From Paenarthrobacter sp. (lineage in GTDB: Bacteria > Actinomycetota > Actinomycetes > Actinomycetales > Micrococcaceae), in assembly GCA_031179305.1 (NCBI GenBank), contig JAPSHX010000017.1:1-64000 (forward strand): a DNA stretch of 64,000 nt, written 5' to 3'. The notes under the pieces were generated by a model. The model saw only the letters and a list, made by a program, of their open reading frames with translations, was not told the DNA's origin and made no database searches. Position 1 is the stretch's first letter, and the number at the start of each line of letters is the position of its first letter. The translations under genes were made by a program, and so were the position numbers. Positions 18,817 to 29,448 of the stretch are shown here, one piece after another.

Positions 18817-19272
18817 CTAACGAACGTCCCCGTCCACATAGAACCAGCGCTTCTCTTCCCGCACGAAGCGGCTGATTTCGCGCTGTACGCCGCGTTCGCC
18901 GTCGAGCCTGTAGTGCGCAGCGAACTCCACTGTGCCCGTCGTGTCCAGGGGCCCGCCATTCGACGTGGAAACGATGTCCAGCCTGCGCCACTCCATGTCT
19001 GGATCGAGATCCATGGACGCTGGACGGGTGGAGGCGTGCCAAGTGCGCAGGAGGTAGCCGGCATCAAGGACGACGAAGGCGGCATACCTGGAGCGCATGA
19101 GTTGCTCGGCCGTGGGCGCGTCCGCCTCGCCCCGGTGGAAGCGTCCGCAGCAATCGACGTACTGCTCGCCGGAGAGGCACGGGCAGGCGCCGTTATGGAG
19201 CCGGGCTGAAACAGGGGTCACGAGGTCCCAATCTGAGGCTGAAAATGAGAGCTGGGCAACACATTTTCCCAC
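18817..19272 (-). CDS. YchJ-like UPF0225 protein with SEC-C motif
   Basis: A protein of up to 151 residues with the SEC-C zinc knuckle CPCLSGEQYVDCC near its N terminus and the YchJ body (TAEQLMRSRYAAFV, YLLRTWHASTRP). Function is unknown; SEC-C motifs bind zinc and occur in SecA and many small proteins. The true start may be GTG at 19221, only 12 residues before the zinc knuckle. It converges on the acyl-CoA dehydrogenase gene with a 4-base gap. Confidence 0.85.
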   Translation of the reverse strand: MGKCVAQLSFSASDWDLVTPVSARLHNGACPCLSGEQYVDCCGRFHRGEADAPTAEQLMRSRYAAFVVLDAGYLLRTWHASTRPASMDLDPDMEWRRLDIVSTSNGGPLDTTGTVEFAAHYRLDGERGVQREISRFVREEKRWFYVDGDVR

Positions 19273-19408
19273 GCCGTATAACAGCTTTGAAACAACCCTG
19301 CCGGAGTGTGGGGCGGGGCGTGATTCCGTCGGTGCTGGACCTTAGGCTATATAAGCAAGCTGGGTGGGCAATGGGCGCATCACAAAACGACGGCCAGGGG
19401 AGGCTAAC

Positions 19409-20275
19409 GTGGAGGATCCGACAACACTCGCCATCAACCTGACGTATTTGGGCACACTGGGACTCGCCGTCCTGATGTTCCTGGGGCTCGGGTTGATCAT
19501 TATCATCACTCTGGTGGTCGCCGGAGTTGGGCGGCTACTGTCGATCATCCTCTTGGCGATGGTGGGGATTTTCCCCAAGAAGGACCACACCCCCATCGTT
19601 CACCTCCCCCAGCATCCGGCGCGCAAGCCTGATCCCGTGGATGTTGACGCCGACGATTCCGCGCCTTCCGCACCAGAGCCTGCTTTCGTGCCCGAACCCG
19701 CACCTTCTTTCGTGCCCGCCCCTGCAACTGCTGCAGTTACCGCGCCGGCAGCAGCTGCCGCGCCTAAGCGCGACTTCATGGGAGATGTTCGACGGCGGCT
19801 CTCGGGCGCGTCCTCCACGCTCAAGGAAGGCGCGTGGAAGGCAAAAGTCGACCCCCGCAACCTGCCGAAACCGGCCGAGGTGAAATCGGTGGTGGAACAC
19901 CAGACCGCCCACCATCCCATAGTCGTCGCAGCCGCCAAGGAACCGCCTGTGCTCGCAAAGGACTGGGCGGATGCTGTGGCCGAAGCAGACGAACGCGCCG
20001 CGGCGCGAGCCAAAGCCCAACAGCCGCCCGCCATTAAGGTGACTGTCCGCGACCTTGACGACCCCACGCCGTCGTCCAATGGCAAAACTCCGACTCCAAA
20101 GCGTCCGGACTTCCCGCCGAAGAGGCCGGACAACGGACCGACGCAGACCGGCGATGCCAAGCGCCCTAACTCAAGCAACGGGGCAAAGAAACCAGGCCCG
20201 AACACTTCCAAGAGTGGAAAGTCTCCGAGCCCGATTCAAAAAGGTTCGCTCAGCGGCGCCAGCCGCAACTCCTAG
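19409..20275 (+). CDS. Membrane-anchored protein with long disordered tail
   Basis: A 288-residue protein of unknown function. One or two membrane helices near the N terminus (residues about 10-58, GLAVLMFLGLGLIIIITLVV) are followed by more than 200 residues rich in Pro, Ala, Lys and Asp without an obvious fold. The GTG at 19409 has GGGGAGG 4-10 bases before it and is preferred over an ATG at 19364. No family recognised; position of the tail suggests a cytoplasmic or surface scaffold. Confidence 0.7.
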   Translation: MEDPTTLAINLTYLGTLGLAVLMFLGLGLIIIITLVVAGVGRLLSIILLAMVGIFPKKDHTPIVHLPQHPARKPDPVDVDADDSAPSAPEPAFVPEPAPSFVPAPATAAVTAPAAAAAPKRDFMGDVRRRLSGASSTLKEGAWKAKVDPRNLPKPAEVKSVVEHQTAHHPIVVAAAKEPPVLAKDWADAVAEADERAAARAKAQQPPAIKVTVRDLDDPTPSSNGKTPTPKRPDFPPKRPDNGPTQTGDAKRPNSSNGAKKPGPNTSKSGKSPSPIQKGSLSGASRNS

Positions 20276-20311
20276 CTGACGCCTACGCTGCCAGCTGACG
20301 CTTATGCTGCC
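20274..20311. repeat. Tandem 19-bp duplication at a gene end
   Basis: A 19-base unit beginning AGCTGACGC occurs twice, the copies differing at two positions. One copy holds the stop codon and last codons of the flavin reductase gene and the other lies just beyond, touching the stop of the convergent gene. It looks like a small slippage duplication. Confidence 0.8.
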
Positions 20312-20793
20312 AGCTGTCGGAATGTCGCACCGTGGTAGATCAAGGGTTTCGACTCAAGGTTGATGGTGGTCGCTTTGACCTCGAGAACCACTATCGCGTG
20401 ATCGCCGGCCGGTGTCTCGGAGATGACTTCGCATTCAAAACCCAGCACCGCGCCGTCGATCAGCACTGCACCTGAGTCGCTCACGCTGGTATCCAGCCCG
20501 GCGAAACGGTCGCGCGTCTTGGACGCCAACTGGAGGGCCGCCGCTTCCTGCCCCTCGGCGAGCACCGAAACGCCCAGGCGCTGGGCCTGACGGAGCTTCG
20601 GCCAAGTGCTGGAGGAGTTCTGAACGGCGAACATCACCAACGGCGGCTCCAGCGAGACGCCAACCGTGAAGGACGATGCCACTAAGGCTTCCGGCGTGAA
20701 ATCCACCATCGCGCTGAACGCAGCAACTCCGGACGGAAACTGCGCAAATGCCGCCTTGATGGCCGCCGTTTCTTCCACTGTGGTCTGTGTCAT
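20302..20793 (-). CDS. Flavin reductase-like FMN-binding protein
   Basis: A 163-residue flavin reductase-type protein. The family core FAQFPSGVAAFSA, LVASSFTVGVSLEPPLVMF and the closing LIYHGATFRQL are present. Such proteins reduce FMN or FAD with NAD(P)H, often to feed a two-component monooxygenase, but no monooxygenase is adjacent. ATG at 20793 follows GGGGAAAGCGGA; a start at 20835 adds 14 residues and cannot be excluded. It is divergent from an aldo/keto reductase gene with 252 bases between, in which I see no clear operator. Confidence 0.88.
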   Translation of the reverse strand: MTQTTVEETAAIKAAFAQFPSGVAAFSAMVDFTPEALVASSFTVGVSLEPPLVMFAVQNSSSTWPKLRQAQRLGVSVLAEGQEAAALQLASKTRDRFAGLDTSVSDSGAVLIDGAVLGFECEVISETPAGDHAIVVLEVKATTINLESKPLIYHGATFRQLAA

Positions 20794-21045
20794 TCCGCTT
20801 TCCCCTATCATGCGTTCGCCTGCGTTCCTTTCCATAATTCACCTGCTTGGGGCAACGGCAATATTTGTTGATTCGAAAGACATTTGTGTTGCCGCATGTC
20901 AAGAAATGTCGCGAAGTAAGGCCGCTTCCATTACCTCCCAAGACGAAAAACGAAGAACTTCTACCATTTGCGTTTATGCCTCCGGCGGCCGTGTGTAGCC
21001 TCGATTGAACATCCCACCAGCACCGTCCCACCACAGGAAGCCGAC

Positions 21046-22080
21046 ATGAGCCTCAACGAGCTACGAACGCTTGGACGCACTGGCGCCCTGATCAGCCCCC
21101 TCACTCTGGGCACCTTGAACTTCGGCACCGGTGCCGCACCCACGGGTCCAGCGGAGAGCATCCGCATCATTAAGGCCGCCCTTGACGCCGGTATCACCAG
21201 CGTTGACACCGCTGACATCTACTCGCAGGGCGAGGCCGAGACCGTGGTTGGCCAGGCCATCCACAGCCGCCGCGACGACGTTTTCCTTGCCACAAAGTTC
21301 CATGGCCAGATGGGCTCCAACCCTGCGCACGCGGGTAACTCCCGCCGGTGGATTGTCCGGGCTGTGGAGGACAGCCTGCGGCGACTGAACACGGACAGGA
21401 TCGACCTTTACCAAGCGCACCGCCCGGACTACAGCACTGACCTGTTGGAAACCATCACAACCCTCAACGACCTCATCCGGCAGGGCAAGATCCTGTACTA
21501 CGGCACGTCCGTTTTCAGCCCCGCCCAGCTTGTAGAGGCCCAGTGGATCGCGAACACCAACCATCTGACCCCGCCGGTGGTGGACCAGGTTCCGTATTCG
21601 CTCTTGGTACGCGCGAATGAACGGGACGTTTTCCCCATCACCCAGCAGTACGGCGTCGGGATTTTGAGTTACGGACCGCTCGACGGCGGGTGGCTGGCTG
21701 GCGGTTATCGAGTGGGCGGCGGGCAGCCGGAAAGTTCGCGATCGGCCGCGGTTCCGGGCCGCTTCGACGTGAATGCGCCCTTTAACCAAGGAAAACTGCA
21801 CGCAGCAGATGCCCTGGCACAACTTGCGGCGCGCCATGGGTTGACCCTGATCCAGCTTGCAGTGAGCTTCGCCCTGAACCACCCAGCAGTCACCAGCGTG
21901 GTCATCGGGCCGCGAACCGAGGACCACCTCACCGACTATTTGAAAGCTGCAGATGTGGTGCTCAGCGAGTCGATTCTCGACGAAATCGACGACATCGTTG
22001 CCCCGGCCGTGAACTTTTTAGAGCGTGACGCCGGCACGGTTGCACCCCATCTTGAGTACCCGGAATTACGACGCCGGTAG
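21046..22080 (+). CDS. Aldo/keto reductase
   Basis: A 344-residue TIM-barrel oxidoreductase. It has the AKR landmarks: substrate/cofactor residues in GITSVDTADIYSQGEAE (catalytic Asp and Tyr), the catalytic Lys in FLATKFHG, the HRPD element and the NADPH phosphate-binding region near TSVVIGPRTEDHL. Substrate unknown. The ATG at 21046 follows ACAGGAAG; upstream in-frame codons do not resemble the family. A family B hairpin repeat follows the stop by 8 bases. Confidence 0.9.
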   Translation: MSLNELRTLGRTGALISPLTLGTLNFGTGAAPTGPAESIRIIKAALDAGITSVDTADIYSQGEAETVVGQAIHSRRDDVFLATKFHGQMGSNPAHAGNSRRWIVRAVEDSLRRLNTDRIDLYQAHRPDYSTDLLETITTLNDLIRQGKILYYGTSVFSPAQLVEAQWIANTNHLTPPVVDQVPYSLLVRANERDVFPITQQYGVGILSYGPLDGGWLAGGYRVGGGQPESSRSAAVPGRFDVNAPFNQGKLHAADALAQLAARHGLTLIQLAVSFALNHPAVTSVVIGPRTEDHLTDYLKAADVVLSESILDEIDDIVAPAVNFLERDAGTVAPHLEYPELRRR

Positions 22081-22088
22081 CTCCCTTG

Positions 22089-22151
22089 CGTTGTGGGGCC
22101 CGCTTTGCGCACTCTCTGCTCGCTTTTGGGCGCAGAGCAGGCCTCACAACG
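22089..22151. repeat. REP-like hairpin repeat, family B, copy 1
   Basis: A 63-base element whose 21-base arms begin CGTTGTGGGGCCCGC and end GGCCTCACAACG, with a 21-base loop. The copy at 46976-47038 has the same length and nearly the same arms but an unrelated loop. Intergenic, after the aldo/keto reductase stop. Confidence 0.85.
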
Positions 22152-22243
22152 AGCTCTTGACGGGGTTCGCCCGCGGCGTGATCCTTGACCTAAGTGCTGC
22201 GGCACTCCGCAGCGTTTAACTTCCAGTAGAACGCCGCCGTCCC

Positions 22244-23347
22244 ATGTCCAAGCACCATGTCAAACAAAGAGCAACCAAGGCCGCCAACCCCGGCCAACCG
22301 ACCCAAGGTCCGCTGACCCACGAAGAACTGCAGCTCTCCGGGCGGAATCACTCCATGCCACTGGAGGCCCTGCACGACGACATCACGCCGGCCGGCCTTC
22401 ACTACCTGCTGATCCACTTCGATATCCCGCACGTTTCCGCGGAGACATGGCGATTACGCCTGGGTGGCGCAGTTAATCGGAGCCTCGAGTTGAGTCTGGA
22501 AGACATCAAAGCCCGGCCCGCCGTCACCATGCCTGTCACCCTTGAATGCGCAGGCAATGGCCGGTCCCTGCTGCAACCTCGACCCGTCAGCCAACCCTGG
22601 GTTCTGGGTGCCGTGGGCACAGCCAAGTGGACCGGAACCCCGTTGGCGCCCTTGCTGGAGGAAGCCGGTTTGGCGAGTGACGCCGTCGAACTTGTTTTTA
22701 CCGGCGCCGACGACGGCATCCAAGGAGGCGTCGAGGAGCCTTATGCGCGCAGCCTTTCAGTGGCGGAAGCGATGCATCCCGAAGTCATGCTGGTCTACGC
22801 CATGAACGGCAACCCTTTGCCCATCCAGCACGGGTTCCCGCTCAGGCTGCTGGTGCCGGGTTGGTACGGCATGGCGAGTGTGAAGTGGTTGACGTCGATC
22901 GAGGCCGTGAAGTCTCGGTTCATGGGTTTCCAGCAGGCCGTCGCGTACCACTACCTTCAAGGGCCTGACGGTCCAGGCATACCCGTGAGCCACATCCGCG
23001 TCCGCTCCCTCATGATTCCGCCGGGCATCCCGGACTTCTACACCCGGCGACGCGTGGTGGACGCTGGTCCCGTGATGCTGCACGGGCGCGCGTGGTCCGG
23101 GCACGGCGAGGTTGAGCGCGTCGAGGTAGGCATTGACGGCGAATGGATGCCAGCGCACCTCGAGCCTGCTCTGGGTGATTTCGCCTGGAGGTCGTGGTCC
23201 ATGGTGTGGGTCGCGAGCCCGGGCGAGCACGTTCTGAGGTGCCGGGCAATGGATACGTCCGGCGCGCTGCAGCCCACTGAGCAGGTGTGGAACTATCAAG
23301 GCTTCGGGAACAACATGGCGCAGGTGGTTGAGGTGACGGTGCGGTAG
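22244..23347 (+). CDS. Sulfite oxidase-type molybdopterin oxidoreductase
   Basis: A 367-residue protein with the molybdopterin-binding domain of the sulfite oxidase family, the molybdenum-ligating cysteine in TLECAGNGR, and the dimerisation domain from about residue 265 (MLHGRAWSGHGEVERVEVG). There is no signal peptide and no fused haem or membrane domain, so it is predicted to be cytoplasmic and to need a separate electron acceptor. Sulfite is the archetypal substrate, but bacterial members also act on other oxyanions or sulfoxides. Confidence 0.9.
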   Translation: MSKHHVKQRATKAANPGQPTQGPLTHEELQLSGRNHSMPLEALHDDITPAGLHYLLIHFDIPHVSAETWRLRLGGAVNRSLELSLEDIKARPAVTMPVTLECAGNGRSLLQPRPVSQPWVLGAVGTAKWTGTPLAPLLEEAGLASDAVELVFTGADDGIQGGVEEPYARSLSVAEAMHPEVMLVYAMNGNPLPIQHGFPLRLLVPGWYGMASVKWLTSIEAVKSRFMGFQQAVAYHYLQGPDGPGIPVSHIRVRSLMIPPGIPDFYTRRRVVDAGPVMLHGRAWSGHGEVERVEVGIDGEWMPAHLEPALGDFAWRSWSMVWVASPGEHVLRCRAMDTSGALQPTEQVWNYQGFGNNMAQVVEVTVR

Positions 23348-23437
23348 TTTGGGATGGACTGCGCGCTACAGCCGCCGCAGGTGGGCCACCCGCGGTTCCC
23401 GACGGCGGGTTCCCGGCCAAGTGGTCAGGCGCGCCAC

Positions 23438-24829
23438 TCAGAACCTCCCGATTATGCGATAGCCGAGTTGCCTTGTCCGCATGCTGTACCTCAGGGCAAG
23501 AAGAAGCGACGCCACGGCCGCGGAGGCAACGGCAACCATCGCCGATTGCCACACCAGTATCCCGAGGATGGCAATCGGGATGGTGATCAGATACGTGACA
23601 ACGGTTGATGGCAGGGAGAGCCACGACGACCGCTGTTCCACCGTCAAGATCTCCCCGCACAAATTCTCTATAACATAGGCGGGTACTGCGATGAGATAGG
23701 CAGCAGTCAGTATCCACACCAATCCGACGTCAACCTCATCGCCGCCCAAGACCTTGGCAAGAACGGGCACGGCCGCTGCCACACCAGCCGCTGCGATGAA
23801 ACTGGGCCACACAACATACTTACGCGAACGTTGCACCACAGCGTGGGCGTCCTGCTGGCTTCTGCCCCGGGAGTACCCAACAAAAACGCCAACAGCGCTG
23901 AGCGTCGCCTGGGGAACCCGACAGTAGAGAGTCCAGATCCTCGTAGCCACCGCTGCCGCGGCAACAGTGGCTACGTCCAAACGGCTGATGAGCATGAAGG
24001 GCACCACGGCAGCGGCGTAGTTGTTCATTTGCCGCAACCCGACACCGAGGCTTGTTACAAACATCTCCCGCGTAAGCGGGATGATTCGCGGTTGATCAGT
24101 TTCGGCAACTCTTTCCCCGCGACCTCGGGAGAAATGCCGTGCGAGGACAACAAACCCGCAGGCAGCAGTGAGAACCTGGGCGATCACCGTAGCGATGGCC
24201 ACCGCGATCACGGGGTTGGCTGCTACCACTTTCAGCGGGCCGTAAACCAAGGCGGCATTGAAGGCTGCATTCAACACGAACACGGTCACAATGAGGACAA
24301 TCGAAGCGCGTTGTCGCCCCACGACGCGGAGGGTGACCGAGACGGCAGCAAGAGCCAACGTGAATGGAATGCCAATCATGCGTACGGTCAAGTAGTCGCT
24401 GGCTATGGCAGCCACAGCAGGCTCGGAGCCTACAACGTCAAATATCAGGGGAACAACCCGGGTGACCACCATTCCGGCTGCAGTCCAGACAGCAGCAACG
24501 AGAAGCAGCGCGGTAAACAATTTGGGCAATAACCTGCTGGCGTCGTTCCGCCCTTCGGCGCGAGCCAATTTCACGGCAAAAACGTCGATGATTCCCGCGA
24601 AGAAGGCCATGAAAAGTGCGGTCACGAGATCGCCCAAACCTATGCCGGCCACCATAAGGGCACCGAACGGGGCCACGAAGGCCAGGTCAATAGCTCCATT
24701 TCCGGCGCTAAGGAGATCGACTGCAAACATGGTCCCGGCCAGGGAGACAAACGTCCGAGGCGAAAGGATGGTGTGGGCAGCGGCGCTCGACGCCGCCGGT
24801 TCCTCCGTTGAACTGATTCGTTGTGACAT
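23438..24829 (-). CDS. MATE-family efflux transporter
   Basis: A 463-residue polytopic protein with about twelve hydrophobic segments in two repeated halves, the MatE arrangement (AIDLAFVAPFGALMVAGIGLGD; RQMNNYAAAVVPFMLISRLD). MATE proteins export cationic drugs or metabolites with Na+ or H+ gradients. ATG at 24829 is taken as the start; an earlier one at 24901 adds 24 residues unlike the family. No regulator is adjacent, so the substrate cannot be guessed. Confidence 0.85.
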   Translation of the reverse strand: MSQRISSTEEPAASSAAAHTILSPRTFVSLAGTMFAVDLLSAGNGAIDLAFVAPFGALMVAGIGLGDLVTALFMAFFAGIIDVFAVKLARAEGRNDASRLLPKLFTALLLVAAVWTAAGMVVTRVVPLIFDVVGSEPAVAAIASDYLTVRMIGIPFTLALAAVSVTLRVVGRQRASIVLIVTVFVLNAAFNAALVYGPLKVVAANPVIAVAIATVIAQVLTAACGFVVLARHFSRGRGERVAETDQPRIIPLTREMFVTSLGVGLRQMNNYAAAVVPFMLISRLDVATVAAAAVATRIWTLYCRVPQATLSAVGVFVGYSRGRSQQDAHAVVQRSRKYVVWPSFIAAAGVAAAVPVLAKVLGGDEVDVGLVWILTAAYLIAVPAYVIENLCGEILTVEQRSSWLSLPSTVVTYLITIPIAILGILVWQSAMVAVASAAVASLLLALRYSMRTRQLGYRIIGRF

Positions 24830-25149
24830 CACGCTATTCCCGCGCGAGCAGGTCCTTTGCAGATTGAACTCGGGCACTGCGTACTCGTCAGTACGAGTCA
24901 CAAGCTAACACACATTATTCGCCCACTCATGATTCCCGCCGGTTTTCCAAAATTACTTTGATCGGAGTTCTTAGGTCGATGGAAATTACGTCAGAATGCC
25001 GCTTCATCGGATTACGGCAGGCAGACCGAAAATGCTGAATTGCCGCAAGTCACATTCATTGGGTTCGTTTCTCACGGGCCCGCCCGGCGCCCCTGACGCC
25101 TTGAAACTGAGTCCGCAGTGCACACATGCCTGTTATCGGCGACAATTCA
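24830..25149. other. Intergenic region between MATE and S4 genes
   Basis: About 320 bases of lower GC than the flanking genes. Divergent promoters must lie here, but I do not see a clear operator, riboswitch or RNA gene. Confidence 0.5.
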
Positions 25150-25530
25150 ATGATGAGCATCCCGTCTTCGTCCCCGGCCAACGTGCGAGTCGACGCTTGG
25201 CTGTGGGCGATCCGCGCGTACAAGACCCGTTCCGCTGCCACGGCCGCCTGCCGCGCAGGGCACATCCGGATCAACGGGAACCCGGTCAAGGCGTCGCAGA
25301 GCGTGATCATTGGAGACACCATCCGGGTCCGGGAGTCAGGCTGGGAACGGATCCTCGAAGTCCGGCGACTCATCGCCAAGCGTGTGGGTGCCGAAGCCGC
25401 GTCCCACTGCTTCACCGACCACACTCCCCCGCGTCCCGTTGCTCCAAAGCTCGGTCTCCCCCAGCGTGACCGCGGCGCCGGCCGACCCACCAAGAAGGAC
25501 CGCCGGGATATGGAGAAGCTGCGGGGGTAG
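25150..25530 (+). CDS. S4-domain RNA-binding protein (Hsp15-like)
   Basis: A 126-residue protein whose residues 12-75 form an S4 domain (VRVDAWLWAIRAYKTRSAA, CRAGHIRINGNPVKAS) and whose tail is Lys/Arg-rich (KDRRDMEKLRG). Hsp15 binds free 50S subunits that carry a stalled peptidyl-tRNA. The start may be 25126, 25150 or 25153; the family begins about ten residues before the S4 domain, favouring 25150. Confidence 0.88.
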   Translation: MMSIPSSSPANVRVDAWLWAIRAYKTRSAATAACRAGHIRINGNPVKASQSVIIGDTIRVRESGWERILEVRRLIAKRVGAEAASHCFTDHTPPRPVAPKLGLPQRDRGAGRPTKKDRRDMEKLRG

Positions 25531-25628
25531 GTGCTTTCCACATACCACCGCTAGGGCGCCCATTCCCGGGACATCTTCTTTAGATTGAAGTTGCGACCAC
25601 GCTGCCGCCAGTTCCTGTTCCCGTCAAT

Positions 25629-26070
25629 GTGACCTTGCACGCGGCACCAACCGAATGGTGGCATTTCCTGTCAGCTCTGGCTCCTCTGGCTGTACTGACC
25701 GCGGCTGCCATCGCAGGTTGGATCGCTTGGAAGTCGCTGAGTCAGAAGAGCGCTGCAGACAACCGGGCGGAGTGGTGGCGGAGGGCAGAATGGGCATTCG
25801 ACAGTATCTTGTCCCCAAGAGCCACGCCGCGCTCAGGTCGGCTTACAGGTAATGACCATCTTGGCCGAGTCAACACCAAGCTCGGAAGAAGTCGAAATCA
25901 CAACCGTTGCTTGGGCGAAGCCCTTGGAAGAGGCGGCAGATCTTCGACGGGTGGGCACCGCTTCATCCGGTGAACCTTTCCTTGATCACCCAAGTTCCGG
26001 TCTGAACAACGCACTGGACCAGAAGTCCGATTCCGGCAACAATGAGTCAACTAGACACGACATCATTTGA
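25629..26070 (+). pseudogene. Frameshifted membrane-anchored protein
   Basis: A GTG-started reading frame encodes a hydrophobic segment (FLSALAPLAVLTAAAIAGWIA) and a helix ending EWWRRAEWAFDSILSP. From about 25813 the sensible protein continues one base out of frame as QEPRRAQVGLQVMTILAEST and then EITTVAWAKPLEEAADLRR up to 26070. The switch falls at a CCCC run (25813-25816). The original frame instead becomes an Arg/Gly-rich tail ending at 25973. I read this as one gene broken by a single-base insertion or a sequencing error. Family unknown; a single-pass membrane protein with a cytoplasmic helix. Confidence 0.65.
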
Positions 26071-26080
26071 GAGGCCAGCG

Positions 26081-26287
26081 ATGAGTGCAGAACCGGTGGG
26101 ACCATCGGGACAAATCCGGTCTCCAATAGATACAACGACGCGCATCGATCGTGGCGCCGCAGCACGGGACCGCGGGGTGCAGATCGCGGCGGCACAGCTG
26201 CGACTCGTCACGGATCGACGCCTCGGAAAAGTGACTCCTGATTGGATCAAGAAGTTAGCTGCTGAAGGACCCCCACGTAGCACTTAG
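26081..26287 (+). CDS. Small hypothetical protein
   Basis: A 68-residue basic protein (MSAEPVGPSGQIRSPID) with a helical middle (AARDRGVQIAAAQLRLVTD). It begins 10 bases after the preceding broken gene, with GAGAGGC as a plausible binding site. No family recognised. Confidence 0.55.
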   Translation: MSAEPVGPSGQIRSPIDTTTRIDRGAAARDRGVQIAAAQLRLVTDRRLGKVTPDWIKKLAAEGPPRST

Positions 26288-26420
26288 CTTTTTCCCGCTC
26301 CCCCTGATCCTGCTTAGTGTGAGACCGCTTATCCACAGGCCCCGTTTTCTGACATGAACGGTTACCCGTCCCCGCCTAGACTGACCGGCACACCGCCAAA
26401 CAGCTGCTGGGGAGCCTGTC

Positions 26421-28030
<1,610 letters not shown>

Positions 28031-28108
28031 ACAGACGGCGCACGTACCGCCACCTCCCACTTTGATCGCCTAATCCTGGCGACACACCATTAAGTCGGCG
28101 CGTCGAGA

Positions 28109-28132
28109 CCACCCACGATTCAAAGTGGGTGG
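28109..28132. terminator. Short hairpin after the PKD gene
   Basis: CCACCCAC, an 8-base loop and GTGGGTGG form a simple stem 78 bases after the PKD stop. It is a weaker candidate terminator than the hairpin at 28173-28206. Confidence 0.45.
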
Positions 28133-28172
28133 GTGCGGCCCATGGAGTCAGGGATCCTTCGCTTTAAGTGAA

Positions 28173-28206
28173 GAAAGGCATCAGTTGCTAAGAACTGATG
28201 CCTTTC
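28173..28206. terminator. Bidirectional hairpin terminator
   Basis: Perfect 14-bp arms (GAAAGGCATCAGTT and its complement) with a 6-base loop lie between the convergent PKD and DUF3817 genes, with an A-rich and T-rich flank on either side, fitting termination in both directions. Confidence 0.85.
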
Positions 28207-28218
28207 GTCTGCTGAAGC

Positions 28219-28680
28219 CTAGGAGAACCAGGTACCTGGAGGACCCATGAACAGCAGGAAGCTAAACACTGCGCCCACGGCCACGAGAGTCACCACAACA
28301 GCAAGAATCGGGTTCCGGAGAACCCAAGCTTGGGCTTTCTCGAAGCCTCCCTGAGGCTTCTCTCCCCCGGCAGCCAAGCGCCAATCACCGGCGAGGAGGC
28401 CGCGGCGGTCCAGCGACTTCTCCATGGGGATGGTGGCATAGGGAATCACTGCTGAAGCGATGGCCAGCAGGCCGGTGCGGGTTGTCCACTTCTGGTTGAT
28501 CCACGTGAACGCGGCCGTCGCGGCGTAGCAAAGGAACACGAACCCGTGGATGCCTCCGGCGATGCTCACACCAACGTCTGTGGTGCGCGTGACGTACTTA
28601 AGGAACAGCCCGATCAACAACAGCGTCCATGTCACGGCCTCGGCAAAAGCAACGGTACGGAACAAGGTGCGGGGCTGCAT
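28219..28680 (-). CDS. DUF3817 membrane protein
   Basis: A 153-residue protein with four predicted membrane helices: residues about 9-28, 38-60, 68-86 and 123-145. The first three make up the DUF3817 domain (FRTVAFAEAVTWTLLLIG, GGIHGFVFLCYAATA). The fourth helix and the link before it form an added C-terminal segment. Function unknown; the domain is common in actinobacteria. Confidence 0.85.
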   Translation of the reverse strand: MQPRTLFRTVAFAEAVTWTLLLIGLFLKYVTRTTDVGVSIAGGIHGFVFLCYAATAAFTWINQKWTTRTGLLAIASAVIPYATIPMEKSLDRRGLLAGDWRLAAGGEKPQGGFEKAQAWVLRNPILAVVVTLVAVGAVFSFLLFMGPPGTWFS

Positions 28681-28764
28681 GGAAGTCCTCAGGTAGAAAA
28701 CGGGAGACGCACCCTATTTTACCGGCTGTAGAACTTCCCTTGCGTCAATCAGTGCAACCGTGAG

Positions 28765-29379
28765 TTACGGCAATGGGAGCGCCGCCCGATTACGGATCCG
28801 GGAGTCGCCGAACTCAATGGCCACGGTAGCGATCTCCATCGCCGGCTCATGCCTGGTCCGGGCTTTCCCGACCGCAATGTGGGGCAACCATCGGGGCGAT
28901 CTGTAACCAAGTGCGGGCGAGCTCAAGATGAAGTCGTCGATGTTGTCGAGGCCGAGGTCGTCAAGAAGTACGTGCAGCCCTTGCACCAAGAGTGCTTGGT
29001 AGTCGTGAACCTCCTGCGGCACGTCCACTTCGAGCCCCATAAGACGTCCACCGCCCAAGGGGATCAGTTTGTCCGACTTCCCCAGAAAACCCTGCAGTAC
29101 AGGCAACTCCGTCAACCAACTGGAGATCTCGGGGAGCACTTTCTCCGGGGGTGACAATCCCTTGGTCCATGCAACGATGTCCCTTCCCAGCTCGTCCAGA
29201 ATCCCAATATGCAGCAGCGTCATGTGCAAGCCTTGGGGCTTCCGCAGGGAGTCGACGAAGCGGTTCAGTCCCTCGTAGTCCGAAAGCCCTGCCCCGACGC
29301 GTACGACGGGCACCTCCACAGTGATGCGGGATCCATGAGGTTTGCTTCCAGGGGAGACAAGGTCCGTCATGGATGCCAT
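28765..29379 (-). CDS. 2H phosphoesterase-like (2'-5' RNA ligase superfamily)
   Basis: A 204-residue protein with two His-x-Thr/Ser-like motifs spaced as in the 2H superfamily: HMT in QGLHMTLLHIG (about residue 53) and HIA in WLPHIAVGKAR (about residue 177). The second motif has Ala where Thr/Ser is usual, so activity may be changed. Family members cleave or ligate 2'-5' or cyclic phosphodiester bonds in RNA or nucleotides. The assignment rests on motif pattern alone. Confidence 0.6.
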   Translation of the reverse strand: MASMTDLVSPGSKPHGSRITVEVPVVRVGAGLSDYEGLNRFVDSLRKPQGLHMTLLHIGILDELGRDIVAWTKGLSPPEKVLPEISSWLTELPVLQGFLGKSDKLIPLGGGRLMGLEVDVPQEVHDYQALLVQGLHVLLDDLGLDNIDDFILSSPALGYRSPRWLPHIAVGKARTRHEPAMEIATVAIEFGDSRIRNRAALPLP

Positions 29380-29448
29380 TATGCGCCGGAATTCAAGCCA
29401 GCGGCAGGCCGACGACGCAAGCTGAGTACCGCCGTCGTACGTTAAGCA

